Shown: positions 42,946-51,828 of the stretch, in pieces
Numbering within the stretch: position 1 is the first letter of the stretch
How the letters are laid out: each line of letters opens with the position of its first letter
DNA from: Enterococcus diestrammenae
GTDB taxonomy: Bacteria; Bacillota; Bacilli; Lactobacillales; Enterococcaceae
Reading direction: 5' to 3'
NCBI RefSeq assembly: GCF_009933255.1
Contig: NZ_MAEI01000054.1
Location: 375,355 to 439,354, forward strand
Length of the DNA stretch: 64,000 nucleotides
The notes under the pieces: model-generated
The model's database searches: none
Told to the model about the DNA's origin: nothing
Seen by the model: the letters and a program-made list of their open reading frames with translations, nothing else
Position numbers and translations under genes: made by a program

Positions 42946-44628
42946 TTGAGCGACATCAAGATTATTCCCTTGTCCGGTGTCCGGGAAAATGGGAAAAATA
43001 TGTATTTAACAGAAGTAGATGGGGATATTTTCATTTTTGACTGTGGTCTGAAATATCCTGACAATGAATTATTGGGGATCGACACTGTGATTCCTGACTT
43101 TACGTATTTAGAAGAAAATGCTGAGCGAGTGGTGGGGGTCTTCTTGACTCACGGTCACGCCGATGCAATCGGGGCCTTGCCTTATTTGTTGGAACGGGTG
43201 GAAGTGCCGGTGTTCGGGACGAAACTGACCATCGAATTGGCCAAAATCAATGTTCACAAAAATGAAGGTACCAAGAAATTTAAGGATTTCCATGTGATCG
43301 ATGAACATACGGAAATCGATTTTGGCACTGGAGTGGTCAGCTTTTTCCGCACTACCCACTCGATTCCTGATTCGGTAGGGATTAGTTTGAAAACTGCAGA
43401 AGGCAACATCGTCTACACTGGCGATTTCAAGTTTGACCAAGGGGCAGTGCCACTGTATCAAACGGATTTTGCCCGTCTGGGAGAAATCGGCAAAGAAGGG
43501 GTTCTGGCGTTATTGTCCACGTCTTCCAATGCCGAAAATCCTGCACCAGTGGCTTCAGAGCGGACGATCGGCGAAGAAGTGTCCGACACCATCCAATTTT
43601 GGGAAGGGCGGATCATCGTTGCTATGGTGGCCTCCAACTTGCAACGGGTGCAACAAGTCCTAAACGCCGCCCATAAAGCTGGCCGCAAAGTTGTCTTAAC
43701 CGGTCAAGATTTCGGTCGGATTTTGCGCACCGCCATGAAACTGGGTAAGCTAGAAGTGTCGGAAGAAGACATGTTCATCACCCAAAAAGAAATGAAAAAA
43801 TACCCGCCAGAACAGTTGATCATCATGGAAACCGGACGGATGGGCGAACCGATCAAAGCCTTGCAAAAAATGGCGAACGGCACGCATCGGACATTGCGGA
43901 TTCAAGAAGGGGATTTGGCTTATATCGCCACTACCCCTACCACCGCTATGGAAACCAGTGTCGCCAAAACCGAAGATATCGTCTTCCGAGCAGGCGGGAC
44001 TGTCAAACAAATTTCCGATAATCTGCGGGTTTCCGGTCATGCCAACCCTGATAACTTGCAGTTGATGCTCAACTTGATGCGTCCGCAGTATTTCATCCCA
44101 GTCCAAGGGGAATACCGTCAGTTGGCTGCCCATGCGGAGTTGGCGCATAAAGTCGGCATGGACTACAGCAATATTTTCATCACCGCTCGTGGCGATGTCT
44201 TAGAATACAAGCAGGGCAAATTGACTCCTGGGGGCGCTGTGCCAGCAGAAAATGTCCTGATCGATGGCATCGGTGTAGGGGATATCGGCAATATCGTCTT
44301 GCGGGACCGCAAGATTTTGTCAGAAGATGGCATCTTTATCGCTGTTTGCACCATCAATCGGCGGGAGAAAAAAATCGTTTCTCATCCGCAGATTACCTCT
44401 CGCGGCTTCGTCTATGTCAAAGCCAGCCGGGATTTGATTCGGGAAAGTGCCGACTTAGTCACGGAAATCGTGGAAAAACACCTACAAGACGACGATTTTG
44501 AGTGGGCCAAACTCAAACAAGACATCCGCGATCGGGTGGGCCGTTACCTCTTTGAACAAACTAAACGCCGCCCAGTGGTGCTACCAGTCATCATGGAAGC
44601 CACCCAACGGAACAATAAACGACGTTAA
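42946..44628 (+). CDS. rnjB: Ribonuclease J2
   Basis: RNase J proteins are metallo-beta-lactamase/beta-CASP nucleases that process and degrade RNA from the 5' end. This 560-residue protein has the full fold, but the metal motif reads HGHADA instead of HGHEDH, as in RNase J2 of streptococci and enterococci, where J2 is weakly active alone and works with J1. HSIPDSVGI, GDFKFDQ and SGHANPDNL are further conserved blocks. The start is TTG, 4-5 bp after AGGTGAG. A long untranslated leader precedes it and a terminator follows. Confidence 0.92.
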   Translation: MSDIKIIPLSGVRENGKNMYLTEVDGDIFIFDCGLKYPDNELLGIDTVIPDFTYLEENAERVVGVFLTHGHADAIGALPYLLERVEVPVFGTKLTIELAKINVHKNEGTKKFKDFHVIDEHTEIDFGTGVVSFFRTTHSIPDSVGISLKTAEGNIVYTGDFKFDQGAVPLYQTDFARLGEIGKEGVLALLSTSSNAENPAPVASERTIGEEVSDTIQFWEGRIIVAMVASNLQRVQQVLNAAHKAGRKVVLTGQDFGRILRTAMKLGKLEVSEEDMFITQKEMKKYPPEQLIIMETGRMGEPIKALQKMANGTHRTLRIQEGDLAYIATTPTTAMETSVAKTEDIVFRAGGTVKQISDNLRVSGHANPDNLQLMLNLMRPQYFIPVQGEYRQLAAHAELAHKVGMDYSNIFITARGDVLEYKQGKLTPGGAVPAENVLIDGIGVGDIGNIVLRDRKILSEDGIFIAVCTINRREKKIVSHPQITSRGFVYVKASRDLIRESADLVTEIVEKHLQDDDFEWAKLKQDIRDRVGRYLFEQTKRRPVVLPVIMEATQRNNKRR

Positions 44629-44641
44629 GCTCTGACTCTTT

Positions 44642-44680
44642 AAACACCTTATCCTGTTTTGGCAGATAAGGTGTTTTTTA
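44642..44680 (+). terminator. Terminator after rnjB
   Basis: AAACACCTTATC pairs with GATAAGGTGTTT, followed by a T run. Confidence 0.9.
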
Positions 44681-44816
44681 TAGCCAAACGCAATGAAGCT
44701 TGGCCTTGCAAGTGAACACAACAATTGTGCTCTCTTGAAGGAAGCTAAGGAAGCTAAGGATGCGAAATGCCCCTTGTATCCTAGGAAATGAGGGGAAATT
44801 GCTACCGGATAAGTGC

Positions 44817-44850
44817 TTTGCTCTGAGCTCTCCTTAATGCTCAGAGCAAA
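44817..44850. repeat. Perfect 12-bp inverted repeat in the rnjB downstream region
   Basis: TTTGCTCTGAGC and GCTCAGAGCAAA are separated by 10 bp, with no T-run after. It sits just upstream of the next promoter and could be an operator or RNA hairpin. Confidence 0.7.
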
Positions 44851-44886
44851 ATGAAAGCTGCCGTCGCCGTCATTAGGCTGTCAACA

Positions 44887-44915
44887 TTGACCCTACAGAC
44901 TGCTTTGGGTACACT
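44887..44915 (+). promoter_or_regulatory. Sigma-A-type promoter of the small membrane protein gene
   Basis: TTGACC and TACACT are spaced 17 bp, ending 40 bp before a GTG start. Confidence 0.65.
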
Positions 44916-44955
44916 GATAGACATAAGCTTACTAAGGCTTTTAGGAGGTTTTTTC

Positions 44956-45138
44956 GTGAAAACAAATAAATACACGCTACGGACGATCGTCGCCGGCATC
45001 TTGGTGTACGTGATTCTTGAATTATTATTTCCGGGACTGTCGGTGATTCTGCAGGTCTTGCTGGCATTTGCTATCTTTTTTGTGCTCTTATGGTTTGTTC
45101 CGGGGATTCGTCGTTTTTTTATTGGACCTAAACAGTGA
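44956..45138 (+). CDS. Small membrane protein, unknown
   Basis: A 60-residue protein starting VKTNKYTLRT with one long hydrophobic stretch (residues 12-50, probably two helices) and a basic end (RRFFIGPKQ). The start is GTG, 7 bp after AGGAGG; the longer open frame upstream would run through the promoter. No family recognised. Confidence 0.65.
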   Translation: MKTNKYTLRTIVAGILVYVILELLFPGLSVILQVLLAFAIFFVLLWFVPGIRRFFIGPKQ

Positions 45139-45279
45139 ATGATAGACAAGTCTCCGAGGGCTGATTTGCAGACAGAAAGATTTTGTCATTTCACAAGAAA
45201 AATGGCAGTATACCAGTTTTAGTGATGGATAGATTCACAAAATTTCGCGGCAATTCCATGCTGTGGGACGAAGCGATAG

Positions 45280-45326
45280 CGCGGGGAGGTTAGCCTGGAT
45301 TTAGGCGCCTCTTCGCGTTTTTATTT
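45280..45326 (+). terminator. Terminator in the gap before the MFS gene
   Basis: CGCGGGGAGG pairs with CCTCTTCGCG (two G-T pairs) and T5 follows. The remainder of the gap shows no gene. Confidence 0.7.
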
Positions 45327-45466
45327 TCCGAAATACCTGCAAATTACCAGTTATTTTTTGTCATTTTTACTCATTTTTTCTGCTAGCTTTCAAAAAAACA
45401 GTATACTAAAGATGAGAGGGGCGCTAATAGCCTCGGAAAGTGGTAGTGGAGAAAGGAAGTGCTGTT

Positions 45467-46906
45467 ATGAAAACCTATCAAGAAGATGCCCAAGTTCAAA
45501 AAAATCGTTGGTGGATTTTAGTGGCGGTGGCGATGTTTACCTTCATGTCGACCTTAGATACGAGTATCGTCAATATCGCCTTGCCGACGATTTCAAAGGA
45601 CTTAGCGGTACCCATGAATCAAGCGGAATGGGTGGTTTCGGTTTATTTGATGATTGTTTGCTCGTGTTTGTTATTGTTTGGTAAGGTGGGGACAGTCGTG
45701 GGAAGATTAAAGTTTTTCGAGTAGGAACGCTGATTTTTGTCACGGGATCGTTCTTGTGTGGCTTCAATCAGTCTCTCGGCTTTTTGTTATTTGCCCGCAT
45801 GATTCAGGGCATTGGGGCTAGCATGACGATGGCCACCAACACCGGGATTGTCACAGAGGTCTTTCCCATTCACGAAAGGGGACGGGCACTGGGAGCGATC
45901 GGCGCCTTTGTTTCCTTGGGTTCGATTGCTGGACCAGGATTAGGCGGCGTGATTTTAGCTCAGTTTACTTGGTCGTATATTTTTTGGATTAATGTTCCGA
46001 TTGGCATCTTGACCATGGTGATTGCCGAGAAGTTTTTGCCAAAGGATATCACCATGAGTGGTCACAGTATCGACAAAGGAGGTTTCGTTTATTTTGCCAC
46101 TACGGTGATTAGCTTTTTCGGCGGGATTTTCCTGGGGCAAGAACAAGGCTTTTTGCATCCGGTGCCGCTGGTATTATTTGCGGTGGCACTACTAGCGTTT
46201 CTTCGTTTTTTGCGAGTGGAAACCAAGGTGCGTTACCCGTTGATTTCTTTTCAAATTTTTCAAAATCGGATGTTTAGTCTGAGTTTGTTTACGGCTTTAT
46301 TGATTTTTTCATAAAAACTTCTTCGTCAACGTGGTGATTCCGTTCTATTTGCAAAATGCTCGTGGTCTCAGTCCTAGCTATGCCGGCTTGTTGATGATGG
46401 TCTTTCCCTTCACGATGGTGTTGGGGGCACCGATTAGTGGTTACCTGACGGATCGTTTGGGACCGGAAATCTTGGTGTTGTGGGGGCTAGGGATTCTCGC
46501 CTTGTCTCAGTTGTTGTACGTGTTTTTGGCAATTGATTCCCCGCTGTGGTTTTATGTGGTGGGAACGGCAGCCGGCGGGATTGGCAATGCCTTGTTTCAA
46601 TCCCCCAACAACACCATGGTGATGAGCGCGGTCACGAAGGAAAACTTTGGCGTGGCGGGGTCTTTGAATTCCTTTGCCCGTAATTTCGGGATGGTTATCG
46701 GGATTGCTTTGTCCACCACGATTTTGTACCAAGCCATGTCCGCCAAATTAGGAAAGAAAGTCACGACGTATATTGCTAACCGTCCGGATGTCTTCTTATT
46801 TGGTATGAAAATCACCTTCTTTGGTTCCTTTTTATTGTGTTTGGTGGCCTTTGTCTTGACCCTCTGGCGCATAAAAAAAGCCCGAAGCCGCACTGTAAAA
46901 GCTTGA
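45467..46906 (+). pseudogene. DHA2-type MFS multidrug exporter with two frameshifts
   Basis: The three frame segments together make a normal 14-helix EmrB/QacA-type drug:H+ antiporter (STLDTSIVNIALPTI in helix 1 and EVFPIHERGRALGAIGA in the antiporter motif region). The first frame is lost near 45685 in a G4 run, where one base appears missing. The second is lost near 46310 in a T6 run, where one base appears extra. Both lesions are in homopolymers, so sequencing error is a real alternative to decay. AAGGA precedes the ATG. Confidence 0.82.
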
Positions 46907-46997
46907 TATGTCTAAGCTTTGAGGAAAAAATCGACGTGAGAAACCCCTTTTTGAAGCTAGTGAAATAAAAGTTCTTATCGTTTTTCAAAAAAGATTC

Positions 46998-47026
46998 TTG
47001 CAATTCTGAAAAATCCTTGCTATACT
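46998..47026 (+). promoter_or_regulatory. Promoter of the trp leader
   Basis: TTGCAA and TATACT are spaced exactly 17 bp; predicted transcription begins near 47033, 28 bp before the leader peptide. Confidence 0.75.
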
Positions 47027-47060
47027 TTGACACAACTTAAACAGAAAAGAGGACATGTAC

Positions 47061-47108
47061 ATGACAATACGAGCAACTTTGACATATTGGTGGAACTGGC
47101 ATAGTTGA
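47061..47108 (+). CDS. Tryptophan-rich leader peptide
   Basis: A 15-codon frame, MTIRATLTYWWNWHS, with three Trp codons in four and a ribosome site (AGAGG) 8 bp upstream. It lies between a good promoter and an intrinsic terminator, followed by trpB. Stalling at the TGG codons when charged tRNA-Trp is scarce would favour an antiterminator, as in classical trp attenuation. This is inferred from arrangement; the alternative fold was not computed. Confidence 0.8.
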   Translation: MTIRATLTYWWNWHS

Positions 47109-47185
47109 CGTTGCGTGTGTGCGAAGGCATAGATGCAACTTTAGCGTAGGCGAAAAGTCATCTGTGCCGGGAAATCCCTTCAATG

Positions 47186-47225
47186 GACGACCGGTGAGCG
47201 AAAAAGCAAACCGGTCGTCTTTTTT
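47186..47225 (+). terminator. Attenuator terminator of trpB
   Basis: GACGACCGGT pairs perfectly with ACCGGTCGTC across 14 nt and T6 follows, 78 bp after the leader peptide stop. GTTGC and GCAAC upstream can pair as the earlier hairpin of an attenuator. Confidence 0.85.
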
Positions 47226-47226
47226 G

Positions 47227-47436
47227 ACTTTTTCGGGGCACGGGTGACTCATTAGTCTGGATTGTCTGTTTTCGAGGGGAAGCTTCTCGAAAACTTGGAG
47301 TGAAGCGAAAGGCGTAAGTCGGTACTGGACGCCGAGGCCCCTGCAAAAACTTTTTCGGGGCACGGGTGACTTGTTAGTCCGGATTGTCTGTTTTCGAGGG
47401 GAAGCTTCTCGAAAACTTGGAGTGAAGCGAAAGGCG
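47227..47436 (+). repeat. Two direct copies of an 88-bp sequence, 122 bp apart
   Basis: Copies at 47227-47314 and 47349-47436 differ at about three positions. Each starts CTTTTTCGGGGCACGGG and contains the hairpin TTTTCGAGGGGAAGCTTC plus TCGAAAA. They fill the space between attenuator and trpB and have no recognisable coding content. Confidence 0.85.
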
Positions 47437-47510
47437 AGAGACAGGAATGGCCAGCTCGCCCGACAAGTAGACCCCACAAAAAATCAAAAAAACTATTGGA
47501 GGAATGACTC

Positions 47511-48710
47511 ATGGAAACAAAAGAATTGAAAGAGATGACAGGATTTTACGGTGATTTTGGTGGCCAATTTGTGCCGCCCCATATCAAGGTGGCGATGGAT
47601 GAAATCGCCGCATCCTATGAAGCAGCCAAGCTCGATCCGACATTTCAGGAGGAATACCAAAGCTTACTGAAAGACTATTCCGGTCGGGAAACCCCGCTGT
47701 ATTTTGCGGAAAAATTGACGCAGCAATTAGGCGGAGCAAAAATTTATTTAAAACGAGAAGACTTAAACCATTTAGGCGCTCATAAGTTAAATAACGTGCT
47801 CGGCCAGATGTTATTAGCCAAACGGATGGGCAAAACCCGCATCATCGCAGAAACCGGTGCCGGCCAACATGGGGTGGCCACAGCGGCAGCGGCGGCTCGC
47901 TTTGGCTTTGAGTGCGTGGTGTACATGGGAGCCGAAGATTGCGAGCGGCAAAAATTGAACGTCTTTCGGATGGAAATGTTAGGGGCGACGGTGGTTTCCG
48001 TGACACGAGGCACCCAAACGTTGAAAGACGCAGTGGATGCTGCGTTTGAAGACTTGATGGAAAACCTCGATGATACGTTTTACGTGATTGGCTCGGCAGT
48101 CGGCCCCCACCCCTATCCGCTGATGGTCAAGGATTTCCAACGGGTGATTAGCCAGGAATCCAAGCGCCAAATTTTGGCAAAAGAAGGACGGCTACCGGAT
48201 ATGGTGATTGCTTGTGTCGGGGGCGGCTCCAATGCGATTGGCTCATTTGCCGAATACCTCGATGATCCCGAGGTGCAGCTAGTGGGAGCCGAGGCCGCGG
48301 GAGAAGGCGTCGATACGCCGCGACACGCAGCTACTATGACGGTAGGGTCCATCGGGGTCTTGGACGGCATGAACACTTATGGTATCTTTGACGAAGCGGG
48401 CAAGGTGGCGCCTGTGTATTCCATCTCGGCTGGCTTGGATTATCCGGGGGTGGGGCCAGAACACGCCTATTTGAAAGACAGCGGTCGCGCCGAGTACGTG
48501 GCGATTACCGATGAGGAAGCGGTCCAAGCCTTCTTGACCTTGTCCAAAGCAGAAGGTATCATCCCCGCCATCGAAAGCTCCCATGCCGTCGCCGAAGCTT
48601 GCAAACGAGTGCCCCGCATGGCCCCTGATCAAGTGGTCATCATCAACATCTCTGGTCGCGGCGACAAAGATGTGGAACAAATCGCCAAATACTTGAATAT
48701 TGAAATCTAG
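47511..48710 (+). CDS. trpB: Tryptophan synthase beta subunit
   Basis: TrpB joins indole (or the product of TrpA) and serine to give tryptophan. The protein has 399 residues. KREDLNHLGAHKLNN puts the PLP Lys at residue 92, and CVGGGSNAIGSF binds the PLP phosphate; AETGAGQHGVATA is also conserved. This is the TrpB1 type that normally partners TrpA. GGAGG lies 9 bp before the ATG. No other trp gene is adjacent: toxin-antitoxin genes follow. It could serve indole salvage or be what remains of a full operon. Confidence 0.96.
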   Translation: METKELKEMTGFYGDFGGQFVPPHIKVAMDEIAASYEAAKLDPTFQEEYQSLLKDYSGRETPLYFAEKLTQQLGGAKIYLKREDLNHLGAHKLNNVLGQMLLAKRMGKTRIIAETGAGQHGVATAAAAARFGFECVVYMGAEDCERQKLNVFRMEMLGATVVSVTRGTQTLKDAVDAAFEDLMENLDDTFYVIGSAVGPHPYPLMVKDFQRVISQESKRQILAKEGRLPDMVIACVGGGSNAIGSFAEYLDDPEVQLVGAEAAGEGVDTPRHAATMTVGSIGVLDGMNTYGIFDEAGKVAPVYSISAGLDYPGVGPEHAYLKDSGRAEYVAITDEEAVQAFLTLSKAEGIIPAIESSHAVAEACKRVPRMAPDQVVIINISGRGDKDVEQIAKYLNIEI

Positions 48711-48826
48711 CCTCCTCTGCCGTCACTTTGAAAAGTGGTGCTATCGAAGCAAATAACATCAGCGTTCAACCTCTAGAGGAAGCTTTCCAAGGACCTCCAG
48801 AGTTTTGATAACAAACCAGAAAAAGC

Positions 48827-48867
48827 CGCCAGCTATAGATGGAAACATCTAGCAGCTGGGGTTTTTT
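48827..48867 (+). terminator. Terminator after trpB
   Basis: CCAGCT with inner GATG pairs with CATC and AGCTGG, followed by T6. Confidence 0.8.
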
Positions 48868-48938
48868 CGTTTGGTGAAAGGCTTTTCAACATGGTTATAA
48901 CGTGTTATAATGTTAACGTAAGAAAGGACGTGGACCAG

Positions 48939-49190
48939 ATGGGTGAACTGAAAATCCGCAAGATTGGCAATTCCTTGGGGGCGATTTTTCCTAAAGATTG
49001 GGAGCTAAAAGAAGGCGATATCCTAACTTATGAGAAAAAGGGCAATGGCTATCTCTTGGATACTACGGAAACCGCCCGTGAACATGACCGCCAATTAATT
49101 GAGGAAAGCTTTGCCGAGTATGAGGCTGCCAAGATGGTCTCTGAGGATCAGCTGAAGGAGCGCTTTGGCAAGTATGGTTGGGGGAAGTGA
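48939..49190 (+). CDS. AbrB/MazE-type antitoxin
   Basis: An 83-residue protein whose first 45 residues are the swapped-hairpin AbrB fold (LKIRKIGNSLGAIFPKDWELKEGD). The acidic C-terminus would wrap the toxin. The start is the ATG after GAAAGGA; upstream TATAAT and the inverted repeat GTTATAAC/GTTATAATGTTAAC look like an autoregulated promoter. It ends 1 bp before the toxin start. Confidence 0.85.
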   Translation: MGELKIRKIGNSLGAIFPKDWELKEGDILTYEKKGNGYLLDTTETAREHDRQLIEESFAEYEAAKMVSEDQLKERFGKYGWGK

Positions 49191-49191
49191 G

Positions 49192-49509
49192 ATGGCGGTT
49201 TTTACGATTGGGTATACTCAGCAGTTTTACCAGAGTTTAGCGGAGTTGGTCAGCTGGTGGGAAGAGGAGCTGTTATTTACTGAGGCGGAGATTTCCCGTT
49301 TTGTGACGTTGATTTATGAGAGTTTACAGAAGGTCAGACACTTTCCGCAGATGTACCCTGAAGTTTCTGAAGTGTATGGTTTTACTCAGCCGACGCATCG
49401 GATCGTTATCGGCAAGGCGTTGGCACTGTTTTATCGGGTAGATGAAGCGCGGCAAGTGATTGTGGTGGGTCGGATTTTCCAAACGAAACAGTTGAAATTG
49501 CAGTTTTAG
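49192..49509 (+). CDS. RelE/ParE-superfamily toxin
   Basis: A 105-residue protein with the RelE/ParE fold pattern: FTIGYTQQFYQSLAELVSWW, a central helix (LIYESLQKVRHFPQMYPEV) and C-terminal strands ending RIVIGKALALFYRVDEARQVIVVGRIF. ParE-like proteins poison gyrase, RelE-like ones cut mRNA; the class is not decided here. Its partner is of AbrB type, whereas this toxin fold usually pairs with ribbon-helix-helix or Phd antitoxins. Confidence 0.78.
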   Translation: MAVFTIGYTQQFYQSLAELVSWWEEELLFTEAEISRFVTLIYESLQKVRHFPQMYPEVSEVYGFTQPTHRIVIGKALALFYRVDEARQVIVVGRIFQTKQLKLQF

Positions 49510-49541
49510 CAGTGCTTAAAAGAGAAAAGGGAAGAGCTTTG

Positions 49542-49777
49542 ATGGCGACGATTACTGTTTCAGTGACCGCGCAGAAAAAGCATGGTTACAACAACTAGCA
49601 GTTTTTCATGGCATCAGTCTGTCAAACTTGTTATTGACTTATTCCATCGATCAGTAGCAGGACTGGTACGATAGCCAAATTGCTAACGTGGCGTATAAAT
49701 CTTGGAAAAACCAAGGCGGCGAGAGCGTTGGAATGGCAGAAGTTTTGCGATTGTTTGACAATCCGGACAGAAAATAA
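49542..49777 (+). pseudogene. Relic of a DUF6290/RelB-like antitoxin gene
   Basis: MATITVSV at the start, then in another frame AEKAWLQQLAVFHGISLSNLLL, and after an in-frame TAG the tail QIANVAYKSWKNQGG...VGMAEVLRLFDN. Together they read as a small ribbon-helix-helix antitoxin with one frameshift and one nonsense codon. No toxin gene follows; an IS element sits about 220 bp downstream. Confidence 0.72.
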
Positions 49778-49837
49778 CGGAAGCGAGAGTTGTATCAATT
49801 AGCAGTAGAGGCTGTGTGATCAATAAGCAAATGTGGG

Positions 49838-49890
49838 AGTGTGTCGTCAAGGGTTTAGCAGCTAAATCAAGGTGACACGCTGTTTTTTTT
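49838..49890 (+). terminator. Terminator between the antitoxin relic and the IS element
   Basis: AGTGTGTC pairs with GACACGCT (one G-T pair), with an inner GTTTAGC-AGCTAAAT stem; T8 follows. Confidence 0.75.
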
Positions 49891-50090
49891 CAATCCTCTA
49901 CCAACATCATTTTTTACCCCAACGAAAGTATTCAGCAGACTACGTCAGTCAGACTGCTTTCTTGGTATACTATCTGTAACAAATCCAGTCGATTAAGAAG
50001 GCTAATTACAGTTGAGTAAAATATATAAATACCTATAAATATATTATTTATAATATCGATATTTGGTATAATCATATTGAGGTGAAGATT

Positions 50091-50729
50091 ATGACTATGT
50101 ATTCGATAGGAGAATTTGGAAAACAAATAGGCGTAACGCCGCAAACATTGAGAAATTGGGATAAAAAAGGTGAGTTAAAGCCTGCTCATGTCTCACAGGG
50201 TGGGACTCGTTATTATTCTGAAGAACAACGAAATCAATTCCTAGGAATCGCTGGAAGAAAGAAACCAAAGAGAATAAGCATCGGTTATTGTAGAGTAAGT
50301 TCAAATAAACAAAAAGATGACTTGGAACAACAGATAGAGAATGTTAAAACTTACATGATTGCACGAGGGTATCAATTTGACATTATTCAAGATATCGGTA
50401 GTGGAATCAACTACAACAAAAAAGGATTAACCCAATTAATTGACAGAATTACCAATGGAGAAATAGACAAGGTAGTGGTTCTGTACAAAGACCGCTTAAT
50501 CCGTTTTGGTTATGAACTTATTGAAAATCTTTGTAATAAATATGGCACAGAAATAGAAATTATTGACAATACAGAAAAGACGGAAGAACAGGAATTAGTC
50601 GAGGACTTAATTCAAATTGTTACTTTTAGTTGCCGGTTACAAGGAAAACGAGGAAATAAAGCTAAGGAGATGATTAAGGAGTTGATGGAAGATGATACGA
50701 GCCAAGAAAGTAAGACTACGCCCGACTAA
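50091..50729 (+). CDS. tnpA: IS607-family serine recombinase TnpA
   Basis: A 212-residue protein: MerR-like helix-turn-helix at residues 1-55 (YSIGEFGKQIGVTPQTLRNWD), then a small serine recombinase catalytic domain. GYCRVSSNKQKDDLEQQ carries the nucleophilic Ser, and VVLYKDRLIRFGYELI the conserved Arg residues. It moves the element through a circular intermediate with little target choice. The start is the ATG 8 bp after GAGGTGA. It overlaps tnpB by 38 bp. Confidence 0.93.
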   Translation: MTMYSIGEFGKQIGVTPQTLRNWDKKGELKPAHVSQGGTRYYSEEQRNQFLGIAGRKKPKRISIGYCRVSSNKQKDDLEQQIENVKTYMIARGYQFDIIQDIGSGINYNKKGLTQLIDRITNGEIDKVVVLYKDRLIRFGYELIENLCNKYGTEIEIIDNTEKTEEQELVEDLIQIVTFSCRLQGKRGNKAKEMIKELMEDDTSQESKTTPD

Positions 50730-51828
50730 AGAACAAGAAAAACAACTATGGCAATCGGCTGGAACTGCTCGATGGATTTTTAACTGGACGTTGAAAATGC
50801 AAGAAATGAATCATCGGTTCGGCGGAAAGTTTATTAGTAATAACGACTTACGCAAGCACATCACAAAAATGAAAAAGCGTCCAAAATATATGTGGTTGAA
50901 TAAAGTATCAAATAATATTGCCAAACAGGCAGTGAAAGACGCGTGTGATGCCTACAAAAAATGGTTTGATGGGATGACGGGCAAAAGTCATTTAAAGGCT
51001 GAAAAACCACGATTCAAGTCAAAAAAGAAGTCGAAACCAGCTTTTTATAATGACAACATCAAGCTGAAAGTGAAGTCAAAATCAATTTTACTTGAAAAAA
51101 TTGGTTGGGTAAAAACCAGCGAACAAATCCCAATGAACACAAAGTATTCCAATCCACGAATTAGTTTCGATGGAAAGTATTGGTATATTTCAGTTAGTAT
51201 TGAGGAAGATAAACCAGTGCAGAACTTAACAGGTGAAATACTGGGGATTGACCTTGGCATCAAAGATTTAGCCATTGTTTCCAATGGCAAAGTCTACAAA
51301 AACATTAACAAATCAAGCAAAGTTAAAAAACTTGAGAAACGCTTACGTCGGTTACAGCGCAACGTTTCTCGGAAATATGAGAAGAATAAGGAGGGAAACC
51401 GATTTGTCAAAACGTGTAACATCTATAAATTAGAAAATAAAATTCGGCATACACATCGAAAACTAGCGAATATTCGTCAGAACCATTTACATCAAACAAC
51501 AACGGAGATAGTGAAAACCAAACCATCAAGAATCGTTGTAGAAACCTTGAATGTAAAAGGAATGATGAAAAATAAATACTTAGCAAAATCAGTTGCACAA
51601 CAAAAATTCTATGAATTCAAGCGACAGCTTCAATATAAATGTGAAAATTATGGTATTGAATTAGTAGAAGCAGGTAAGTTTTATCCAAGTTCTAAGCTAT
51701 GCCATGAATGTGGGCACAAAAAAGTAGACTTAAAACTATCTGATCGTATCTATCACTGTGAAGAATGCGGCTATACAGCGGATAGAGATTATAATGCAAG
51801 TCTGAATTTAGCTAGTTATAGTGCGTAA
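50692..51828 (+). CDS. tnpB: TnpB RNA-guided nuclease of the IS607 element
   Basis: The protein has 378 residues and appears complete. GIDLGIKD, VVETLN and DRDYNASLNLA supply the Asp-Glu-Asp catalytic residues of the RuvC domain, and CHECGHKK...YHCEECG is the four-Cys zinc finger. TnpB uses an RNA made from the element's right end to cut DNA beside a short target-adjacent motif, favouring element retention. The ATG follows GGAG within tnpA. It is the ancestor-type protein of Cas12. Confidence 0.95.
   Translation: MIRAKKVRLRPTKEQEKQLWQSAGTARWIFNWTLKMQEMNHRFGGKFISNNDLRKHITKMKKRPKYMWLNKVSNNIAKQAVKDACDAYKKWFDGMTGKSHLKAEKPRFKSKKKSKPAFYNDNIKLKVKSKSILLEKIGWVKTSEQIPMNTKYSNPRISFDGKYWYISVSIEEDKPVQNLTGEILGIDLGIKDLAIVSNGKVYKNINKSSKVKKLEKRLRRLQRNVSRKYEKNKEGNRFVKTCNIYKLENKIRHTHRKLANIRQNHLHQTTTEIVKTKPSRIVVETLNVKGMMKNKYLAKSVAQQKFYEFKRQLQYKCENYGIELVEAGKFYPSSKLCHECGHKKVDLKLSDRIYHCEECGYTADRDYNASLNLASYSA

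Noticed and set aside
47227..47436. The 88-bp repeats as a CRISPR array
   Set aside because: Only two copies, units far too long, no spacer structure and no cas genes nearby.
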